In this document: positions 52,346-58,677 of the stretch, one piece after another
How positions within the stretch are numbered: the first letter of the stretch is position 1
Layout of the letters: each line of letters starts with the position of its first letter
The notes under the pieces: generated by a model
Databases searched by the model: none
What the model saw: only the letters and a program-made list of their open reading frames with translations
Told to the model about the DNA's origin: nothing
Assembly (NCBI GenBank): GCA_009840735.1
Contig: VXNF01000045.1
Span: 1-58,677, forward strand
Origin: Acidimicrobiia bacterium
GTDB lineage: Bacteria > Actinomycetota > Acidimicrobiia > Acidimicrobiales > CATQHL01
Direction of reading: 5' to 3'
Length of the DNA stretch: 58,677 bases
Program-made: the position numbers and the translations under genes

Positions 52346-55282
52346 GTGACTCGGCTGATTGAGCGTTGGTTTCCCTGCGCCGAGGTGACGGAGAACTCCA
52401 AGAAGGGCTGGGGGTCGGGGCGCTCGGAGAAGACGCTGTTTACCTGGTTCGCGGCCCGGCCGCTGGCGCAGGCGAAGGCGGCGGTGATCTGCTCGCTGCT
52501 GCCGTGGCCCGACGAGCCCGCCGAGCAGGAGCGGCTCTGCGCGCTGGTGCGCAAGGCGATGGAGGGCCGCGACGCCGCCCACGACGAGCTCGTCGAGGAG
52601 CTGGCCCGCTGCTACCCCGACGGGGCGTCGCTGCTGGACTCGTTCTCGGGGCGGGCCATGATCCCCCTGGAGGCCGCCCGGCTCGGCGTGAAGGCGTGGG
52701 GCATCGACTACTCGCCGGTCGCCACCCTCGCCGGCACGCTGCTGGCCGACTACCCGCTGCGCGACTGGTCCGACGAGCCGCCGCTGCCCTTCGACGGCTA
52801 CGAGCAGTGGGCCGCCGAGCACTTCGCCGAGCCCCGCCTGCTGCGCGACGTCGGCTTCGTGCTGAAGCTCGTGGGCGAGCGCTACGAAGCCGCTATGGAC
52901 CGCTTCTACCCCGTCGTGAACGGCAAGCGCCCCTGGGGCTACCTGTGGGCGGTGACGGTGCCGTGCGTGAACTGCGGCCGCCGCTTCCCGCTGGTCGGCA
53001 ACCTGCAGCTCCGCCGCCCCGACCCGCGCAAGGGCGACCCCGGCCAGTCGTACCGCATCGTGGCCGACCCCGCGGCGGGCACGTTCCGAGCGGAAGTCCA
53101 CGACGGCCTGCCAGGCGAGCCCGCCACGCTGGTGAAAGCGAAAGGATCGGGCCGCGGCAAGGCCGCCGTGTGCGTGTTCTGCGCGCACGTCCACCCCTTC
53201 GACGTCCACACCCGACTCATGGCCGACGGGCTGACCGAGGACGCTCTGTTGGTGGTGGCGGATCGGCACGAAGAGACCCGCACCCGCTACCGAACGCCCG
53301 TGGCCGAGGAATATGCAGCGGCCGAGGCGGCGGAGGCGGCACTGGAGGCTGAGCCCGACTTCGCGCCGGGGCTGCCAGCGGTGCCCAACGAGCGGGCCAG
53401 CGGGAGCACCGGACCACGCCGCTACGCCAAGTACGGCTACCGAACCTTCGGCGACTGCTGCAACACCCGCCAAACACTGGGGTTTGTTCGTTTGGCACAG
53501 TCAATCAATGGCTTTGCGTCAGAACTGCGGGGGGGGGTCCCCAGCGCCAGCGACGACAAGCATCCGCAGAATCTGGCGGGCAGTCCGCCCGGCCGCGTCG
53601 AGGAAGACGGCATGCCGGTCGCGGGGCGGAAGGAGCGAGACCGTCTACCGGGCGATCCGTGTCGCCCTGGCGAGGTAGGCGGAAAGGGCCATGCTGGAGA
53701 ACGCGGATTGTCGCGAGACCCCGAGGCGGGAACCGAGGCGAGGTGCGAACCTGCATCAGATGACTATGTAGCGGCGCTGTGTGGATATGCCGCAGCGAAC
53801 CTGGTGCGGAGAATTAATTACAGCACGCGGGGCGCGCATATCCAGATCCCCTACCAGAAGGTGCATCACATTTTTGGCACTGGCCCTCCAGTACCGTTTG
53901 GCTTTGACTACTTGGAGACCGGTTGTGGCGAAGGGCCGGGTACTTGGTCGTCGCTCACGGTCCACGCAATTCGAGAACTTCGTACACAGTTGAGGCGGTC
54001 TGCTGGCCGGGCTGCTGAAATCCAGCGCGGCAGTGCTTCGGCGCTGCCGCTGTCGGACGGCTCGCTCAGCGCGGTGGTTACCGACCCGCCGTACGACGCC
54101 ATGGTGGAGTACAGCGACGGTTCGGACATTCTCTACGTCTGGCTGAAGAGGGCCCTGGCCACCTCGCACCCGGAACTCGGCGTGACTGCGCATCCCGACG
54201 GTCTGCAGGAGAAGACCGACGAGGCCGTCGTGAAGATGACGTGGCGCAACAGCGGCGACCATCGCACGCCCGAGCACTACGACCGCTGTATCACCGCGGC
54301 GTTCGCCGAGGCCCGGCGGGTGGTGGCGCCGGGCGGGGTGGTGACGATCATGTTTGGCCACGACGACCCCGACGTGTGGCAGCGGCTGCTCGGCGCCATC
54401 ACTGACGCTGGCCTGGTGCTCACCGGCTCGTGGCCCGCCCGCACCGAATCCGGCAGCCAGATGGGCAAGGTCAACATCGAGACCACGCTCACCCTGGCGT
54501 GCCGCCCGGCCGCAGAGGACCGCCCCGTCGGCCGGCAAGTCGAGGTGGACGCCGAGGTGCGGCGCGAGATCGAGGGTCGGGTGCCGCTTTGGGAGCAGGC
54601 CGGGCTGGCGCTGCCCGATCAGCGGATGGCCGCCTACGGACCGGCCATGGAGGTCGTGGGCCGCTACCGCGCCGTGCTCGACAAGACGGGCGCGCCGGTG
54701 GACCCCACCCGCTACCTGCCGCTGGCTCGCCGGGCGGTGCAGGAGATCGCCGCTGTCCGCATCGACGGCCTGCCGCTGGAGTCCTTCGACGTGCCCAGCA
54801 TGTTCGCCCTCTCCTGGGCGCGCCAGCACCGCCGCGGCGAGGCGCCCGGCTCGGAGCTGCGCTGGGAGCGGCTCACCCACCACCTCGACGAGTCGGCCAC
54901 CAAAGCGCTCGTGAAGCGCTCCGGCAAGGGGTTCCGCCTGGCGTATGCCGCCGAGGCCGAGCGGCAGGCTGCCCCCGAGTCGCCGGTGATCGACGTGGCG
55001 CTGGCCGTGGCCGCGGCGGGCAGGTCGCTGAGCGGGGTGGCCGAGGTGCTGGCCACGGCGGGGCGTACCGACGACCCCTACACCTGGGCGGCCATGAGCG
55101 AGCTGGGCGACCTGCTGGGCGAGGCCGACGCCGACGGCGAGGTGTGGACCTGGGTGGTGCGTAACCGCGCCGCGGTCGTCTCCGGCTCCCAGACCGTCGA
55201 AGCGGCGCGCGAGCGCCGCGCCGAGCAGCGGGAGGCCGCCGAACGCCAGGGGACCCTGTTCGACCAGAGATTCGGAGCATGA
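52346..55282 (+). CDS. DUF1156 Zn-ribbon adenine-specific DNA methylase
   Basis: A 978-residue protein. The DUF1156 start 'ENSKKGWGSGRSEKTLFTWF' is followed by a SAM-site-like segment ('LLDSFSGRAMIPLEAARLG'), a Zn-ribbon (Cys pairs 'CVNC' near residue 207 and 'CVFC' near 275) and catalytic motif IV 'VVTDPPYDAMVEYSD' near residue 580, typical of N6-adenine methylases of the COG1743 kind. Residues of about 394-461 look like an insertion, rich in Gly, Pro and charged residues, that begins at a run of nine G; from 53460 to 54000 the GC content drops. The GTG at 52346 is the start; the stop overlaps the DUF499 gene. It probably marks self DNA for the neighbouring helicase/ATPase system. Confidence 0.85.
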   Translation: MTRLIERWFPCAEVTENSKKGWGSGRSEKTLFTWFAARPLAQAKAAVICSLLPWPDEPAEQERLCALVRKAMEGRDAAHDELVEELARCYPDGASLLDSFSGRAMIPLEAARLGVKAWGIDYSPVATLAGTLLADYPLRDWSDEPPLPFDGYEQWAAEHFAEPRLLRDVGFVLKLVGERYEAAMDRFYPVVNGKRPWGYLWAVTVPCVNCGRRFPLVGNLQLRRPDPRKGDPGQSYRIVADPAAGTFRAEVHDGLPGEPATLVKAKGSGRGKAAVCVFCAHVHPFDVHTRLMADGLTEDALLVVADRHEETRTRYRTPVAEEYAAAEAAEAALEAEPDFAPGLPAVPNERASGSTGPRRYAKYGYRTFGDCCNTRQTLGFVRLAQSINGFASELRGGVPSASDDKHPQNLAGSPPGRVEEDGMPVAGRKERDRLPGDPCRPGEVGGKGHAGERGLSRDPEAGTEARCEPASDDYVAALCGYAAANLVRRINYSTRGAHIQIPYQKVHHIFGTGPPVPFGFDYLETGCGEGPGTWSSLTVHAIRELRTQLRRSAGRAAEIQRGSASALPLSDGSLSAVVTDPPYDAMVEYSDGSDILYVWLKRALATSHPELGVTAHPDGLQEKTDEAVVKMTWRNSGDHRTPEHYDRCITAAFAEARRVVAPGGVVTIMFGHDDPDVWQRLLGAITDAGLVLTGSWPARTESGSQMGKVNIETTLTLACRPAAEDRPVGRQVEVDAEVRREIEGRVPLWEQAGLALPDQRMAAYGPAMEVVGRYRAVLDKTGAPVDPTRYLPLARRAVQEIAAVRIDGLPLESFDVPSMFALSWARQHRRGEAPGSELRWERLTHHLDESATKALVKRSGKGFRLAYAAEAERQAAPESPVIDVALAVAAAGRSLSGVAEVLATAGRTDDPYTWAAMSELGDLLGEADADGEVWTWVVRNRAAVVSGSQTVEAARERRAEQREAAERQGTLFDQRFGA
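53529..53537. repeat. Homopolymer of nine G within the DUF1156 methylase gene
   Basis: The run lies at the left edge of the apparent insertion. The current length keeps the whole gene in frame; a change of one base would truncate the methylase before its DPPY motif. With the G10 tract at 8130 it is one of only two runs of nine or more that I noticed in the window. Confidence 0.85.
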
Positions 55283-58200
55283 CCATGAGCAGCACGCCGC
55301 CGACGCCATGGTGGGAGACCGTCGCGCTCCGCGAGGAGATCACCGACGGGCGGGGCCGCATCGACGACGTGCAAGCCTCGCTGCACGACGCGGTCTTCGG
55401 GCGGGCGGACGGGCTGCGAGGCCTCTACGGCGACGCCGACCTCTACGGGCAGATCACCCATCCGACCGGTTCTCTCGTGGCGCTCATGGCGCAGATCGCG
55501 GTGCGCCTCGGCTCCAGCGGCCCGGCGGCCACGCGGGCGCGGGCGGTCTGGCGCCTGGATCAGGCGATGGGCGGCGGCAAATCCCACGGCCTCATCGGGC
55601 TGTGGCACCTGGCCGAACACACCGACCGGCTGGCGGCCACAGACCTGGGCATCGAGGTGTTCCACGCTGTCGGCGGGCTCGTCGGGCCGGGCACCGTGGC
55701 CGCCGACCTGGGCGGGCCGCGCTGTGTTGTACTCGACTGCGACAACCCCGAGCCGCGCGAGAAGGCCGACGGCCCGGCGGCCACGCTGGGAGAGCGGTTC
55801 CTGTGGCGGCTCTTCGCGGGCGCTTACAAGAAGTGGGAGACCTACAAGGACCACGTCGCCAACAAGGAGTCCCTGGCCGAGGCCTTGGCCGATGCGGGCC
55901 GGCCGGTGCTGATCCTCATCGACGAGATCATGGACTACATCCGCTGGGCGTCCACCAAGGACGAGCAACTTGCGCTGGCCGACATGGCGTTCCTGCGGGC
56001 GCTGCTCGACGTCGTCAACGATGTGGACAACTGCGTGGCCGTCGTGGTGATGATCGCCTCAGACCGCGACCGCATCGCCCTGAACGCCACCGGCCAGCGA
56101 TGCCGCGGCGAGCTGGAGGACCTGCTGGTCCGCAACGGCGAGGCCACCACCGTCTCCGGCGGCGGCGACTTCGCCGAGATCATCCGCCGGCGTCTGTTCA
56201 CCGGTCGACCGCCCGCCGAGGTCACCGACGCTGCGGCGCAGTGGTTCGCCGCGCACATGGGCGGGCGCTGGGGCAGCGACGTTTTCGCCCAGCTCGGCGC
56301 CGACGGCGAGCGGTTCGGCGAGCAGCTGGCGCGCTGCTACCCGTTCCACCCGTCGCTGATCCGCCTGGCCGAGCAGGAGTGGTCTCAGCACGCCGGGTTC
56401 CAGCGGGTGCGCTCCACGATCCAGGTGTTCGCCGCCACCGTCTACGAGCTGGCCGACCGCGGCCGCCGCGGCGAGTGGGCGCCGCAGCTCATCGGCCCCG
56501 GCGACCTGCCGCTGTCGGCCCGGTCGGTGCGCGACTCGCTGCTGGACTCGGGCCTCGTCACCGACCATCGCACCGGGGCGAGCCTGCGCGAGATCGCCGC
56601 CGCGGAGATCGCCGACCCGGACCATCCCGAGCGGGGCACAGCCCGCCGCCTCGACCGGCACCGGGCACCCGTCGGCTGGAACGCCAGCAACCCCCGCGCC
56701 GCCGAGCGGGCCGCCACCGCGCTGTTCGTCTACTCGATCTGCCCGCGCCCCGGCGGACGCCGCGGTGCCACCGAGGCCGAACTGGCCGCCGCCTGCTTCG
56801 TGCCGTCCACGGCATTCGGGACGGGCGACGCCGAAGTGGTGTGGAAGGAGCTTTCCGACTCCAACGCGGGTCTCACCGCCATCGACATGATCACCGGCCG
56901 CGGCGCTCCCCGCCGCTGGACCTTCGAGACGCGCCAGACCTTGCGGATGCTGCTGCGCCGCGAGCGCGAAGCGGTCAGCGACGCCGAACGCGACGCAGTT
57001 GTCACCTCCACCGCGTTCGACGTGGCCACGAGCGGACCGTTCGACCGGGTTGTGGCGGTGGACGGCGGTGAGCCGCCCGCCGAGGGGGTCACGTTCGCCG
57101 GCCGCCGAGCCCTTCTGGAGGCGGCCGGGATCGACGACCGGCGCAGCAACCGGCTCGTGGTGTTGGACTCCCGATGGTTCAGCCTCAACGGCGGCGACTC
57201 CGAGACCCGCGCGGCGCTGCGGGCGGCGTTCGGGCTGGGCGAGGACCGCCTGGCCACCTCCTGGGCGTCATCCGCGGTGTTCGCATGCATCAACACCCAG
57301 CGCCGCTCCCACGCCCGCGCCGTGGCCGCCGACTGTCTCGCCGCCGAGCGGGTCGCCCAACTCGACGCCGTCAAGGCCAACGACGAGCACGCCGCTGCAG
57401 CCGCCACCGAGCTGGCCGAGGCGCGCCGGCGGCTGCAGCGGGCCGTGGCCGACGCCTACCAGCACGTCGCCTACCTGGCCGACGACGGCGCAGGCGGACG
57501 CGTCGAGCGCTACCTCCGCCTCGCCGAAGAGGGCCAGTCGGCGCTCAACGGGGCGGTTGTCTGGGCGGCCCTCGACGACGCCGACAAGGCGTTCGGCCAA
57601 GGCGTCTTCGGCACCGGCGCCCTGCTGCACAACCTGCGCGAGCAGGACTGGGGGCTGCCGCTGCCCGAGCTGCGGGACATGTTCTGGAACAACCCGCGGG
57701 TGCCGCTGCTCCCCGCCGGCGAGCGCGACCTCCGCGGCGCCCTGTTCGAGGCGATCACTGCCGGCGACATCGAGATCGTGGACAGCGCCGGGGGGACCCG
57801 CACCGTGGCGACCGCCGCCGACATCAACCTCTCAGCCAGCGAGCTGCGCATCCAGCGACCAGCGCGGGGCCAAGTCGAAGTCCCTGACGTGACCGGCAAA
57901 ACGGCAGCAGCCGCCCGCGCCGCCCTCGAGCAAGCCGGCCTGACCGTCGCCACCGCACCAGCCGCAGCCACCGTGGGCGTCACCGAAGGAGACCCCTCAG
58001 GTTCCGGCGTCGCCCCCGCGGGTGCCGCGGCTGGCGGGTTCGTCACCCGACAAGACCTACGCCAAGGCACACGCGTCGAGGCCGGAACCACGATCACCCT
58101 CACGCTCGAACCCAAGCCTGAAAGCCCCAAGCCAGCCAGCGAGCATCAGGTCGCCCTCACCGTCAGCCGCTCGCTGAGCGACGCGGACGTCCGCCGAGCG

Positions 58201-58356
58201 ATCTGGTGGCTCTTCAACACTGTCGCAGAAGCCGTCGACAACGACGTGTCCCACGTCCAAATGACGATCCAGCTCACCGCCCCCAGCGCCACCAAAGACA
58301 AGATCACCCAAGCAGCCGAGCAAGCCGACCTGCCCGCCACCGTCCGGGATCTCTGA
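55279..58356 (+). CDS. DUF499 AAA-type ATPase with a C-terminal PASTA-like domain
   Basis: A 1025-residue protein. Walker A is 'DQAMGGGKSHGLIGLW' (residues 94-109) and Walker B 'VLILIDEIMDYIRW' (about 213); 'WDRE'-like finger regions are not seen. DUF499 ATPases (COG1483) are standard partners of DUF1156 methylases. Residues of about 867-945 read as a PASTA domain ('VEVPDVTGKTAAAARAALEQ', 'AGLTV', then 'GTRVEAGTTITLTL'), and a last segment of about 75 residues ('SRSLSDADVRRAIWWLF') is DUF499-like again. PASTA domains normally bind cell-wall fragments outside the cell, so this placement is odd. The ATG overlaps the methylase stop by 4 bp. Confidence 0.85.
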   Translation: MTMSSTPPTPWWETVALREEITDGRGRIDDVQASLHDAVFGRADGLRGLYGDADLYGQITHPTGSLVALMAQIAVRLGSSGPAATRARAVWRLDQAMGGGKSHGLIGLWHLAEHTDRLAATDLGIEVFHAVGGLVGPGTVAADLGGPRCVVLDCDNPEPREKADGPAATLGERFLWRLFAGAYKKWETYKDHVANKESLAEALADAGRPVLILIDEIMDYIRWASTKDEQLALADMAFLRALLDVVNDVDNCVAVVVMIASDRDRIALNATGQRCRGELEDLLVRNGEATTVSGGGDFAEIIRRRLFTGRPPAEVTDAAAQWFAAHMGGRWGSDVFAQLGADGERFGEQLARCYPFHPSLIRLAEQEWSQHAGFQRVRSTIQVFAATVYELADRGRRGEWAPQLIGPGDLPLSARSVRDSLLDSGLVTDHRTGASLREIAAAEIADPDHPERGTARRLDRHRAPVGWNASNPRAAERAATALFVYSICPRPGGRRGATEAELAAACFVPSTAFGTGDAEVVWKELSDSNAGLTAIDMITGRGAPRRWTFETRQTLRMLLRREREAVSDAERDAVVTSTAFDVATSGPFDRVVAVDGGEPPAEGVTFAGRRALLEAAGIDDRRSNRLVVLDSRWFSLNGGDSETRAALRAAFGLGEDRLATSWASSAVFACINTQRRSHARAVAADCLAAERVAQLDAVKANDEHAAAAATELAEARRRLQRAVADAYQHVAYLADDGAGGRVERYLRLAEEGQSALNGAVVWAALDDADKAFGQGVFGTGALLHNLREQDWGLPLPELRDMFWNNPRVPLLPAGERDLRGALFEAITAGDIEIVDSAGGTRTVATAADINLSASELRIQRPARGQVEVPDVTGKTAAAARAALEQAGLTVATAPAAATVGVTEGDPSGSGVAPAGAAAGGFVTRQDLRQGTRVEAGTTITLTLEPKPESPKPASEHQVALTVSRSLSDADVRRAIWWLFNTVAEAVDNDVSHVQMTIQLTAPSATKDKITQAAEQADLPATVRDL

Positions 58357-58511
58357 CCGGGGTCGCCTGTCGCCGCCGTCGGTATCCTTCTCGAACGCCG
58401 TTCTGGCACAGGCCGCGGCACAGTGTTGTCTTGCCCGCGGGCGGCGTCTCTGCGGCAGGTAGCCGCATCTTCGACTTGGGTTGGCCGGATCTATTGATGT
58501 TGGAGGTTTCA

Positions 58512-58677
58512 ATGGTCGGACGGCAACGAGAAATAGCGGAGATCGAGCGGATCCGCGACAGTCGGGTCATCACCTATGTCACCGGCGACCACAATCGCAT
58601 GCTGATCTCCCGCCAGAGTCCGCCCAACGAACGCGTCATGGAGACCATCGTGGAGACGCTCGCATCTCGTGTCTACG
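58512..58677 (+). CDS. N-terminus of a probable SDH-type Clp-fold serine protease (3' partial)
   Basis: ATG 58512 follows a GGAGG site 7 bp upstream and the frame is open to the window edge (55 residues). The pattern 'IERIRDSRVITYVTGDHNR' followed by 'ERVMETIVETLA' resembles the beginning of serine dehydrogenase-type (SDH) proteinases, membrane-associated Clp-fold enzymes found in some defence islands. The catalytic serine would lie outside the window. The preceding 155-bp gap holds no gene. Confidence 0.45.
   Translation, partial: MVGRQREIAEIERIRDSRVITYVTGDHNRMLISRQSPPNERVMETIVETLASRVY

Noticed and set aside
1-58677. CRISPR array, tRNA or rRNA genes, complete insertion sequence, prophage
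   Set aside because: No regularly spaced repeats, no cloverleaf-like conserved tRNA arms, no transposase or integrase reading frame and no phage structural genes were found on reading both strands.

Overview
The window is high-GC DNA with tightly packed, start-stop-overlapping genes and many GTG starts. The gene content is that of an Actinomycetota genome: a UvrD2-type helicase with HRDC domain, SARP/BTAD regulator, Tad/Flp pilus without an outer-membrane secretin, and a hopanoid cluster hpnC-D-E/shc/hpnG-H. An acidimicrobial lineage would fit, but this is inference; no rRNA, tRNA or other phylogenetic marker is present. A core block of chromosome sits between two defence islands that both run off the window edges.

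Left island (1-13.6 kb). A PLD/SF2 helicase, truncated by the window start, converges on a minus-strand operon. Read 5' to 3' from 10850 down to 2532, the operon encodes a cysteine desulfurase, a DUF4007 protein, a large P-loop ATPase, a PAPS-reductase-like PP-loop protein, a GIY-YIG nuclease and a DGQHR/DndB-like protein. The first four match the composition of the single-strand DNA phosphorothioation module SspA-B-C-D. Neither SspE nor an SspFGH set is visible; the GIY-YIG nuclease, the DGQHR protein and possibly the PLD helicase occupy the place where a restriction or regulatory arm is expected. The ATPase gene is split by a frameshift at a run of ten G (8130-8139). An AlbA/Schlafen-type regulator flanked by near-identical 20-bp direct repeats and an orphan RloB follow.

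Core block (13.6-46 kb). It contains an FAD oxidoreductase, a small mobile-element-type protein, a flavin reductase, a UvrD2-like helicase, a type II topoisomerase pair (ParE/ParC-like) and a Fic-like protein with a degenerate active site. A complete Tad pilus set follows (prepilin peptidase, SAF/CpaB, CpaE, TadA, TadB, TadC, Flp, three TadE/G-like pseudopilins), then a LysM membrane protein and a SARP-BTAD regulator. A MATE transporter is divergent from the hopanoid operon (hpnC, hpnD, hpnE, polyprenyl synthase, shc, hpnG, hpnH), which carries farnesyl units to squalene, hopene and the first side-chain steps. An orphan ABC solute-binding lipoprotein closes the block.

Right island (46-58.7 kb). 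It holds two hypothetical genes, a RelE/Phd-type toxin-antitoxin pair and then a plus-strand series: a SNF2 helicase with DUF3883 (frameshifted), a retropepsin-like protease, a small membrane coiled-coil protein, a DUF1156 Zn-ribbon adenine methylase, a DUF499 ATPase carrying a PASTA-like domain, and the start of a probable Clp-fold (SDH-type) serine protease. The methylase gene also carries a run of nine G, beside an apparent insertion. No CRISPR array, tRNA, rRNA, complete insertion sequence or prophage gene was seen.
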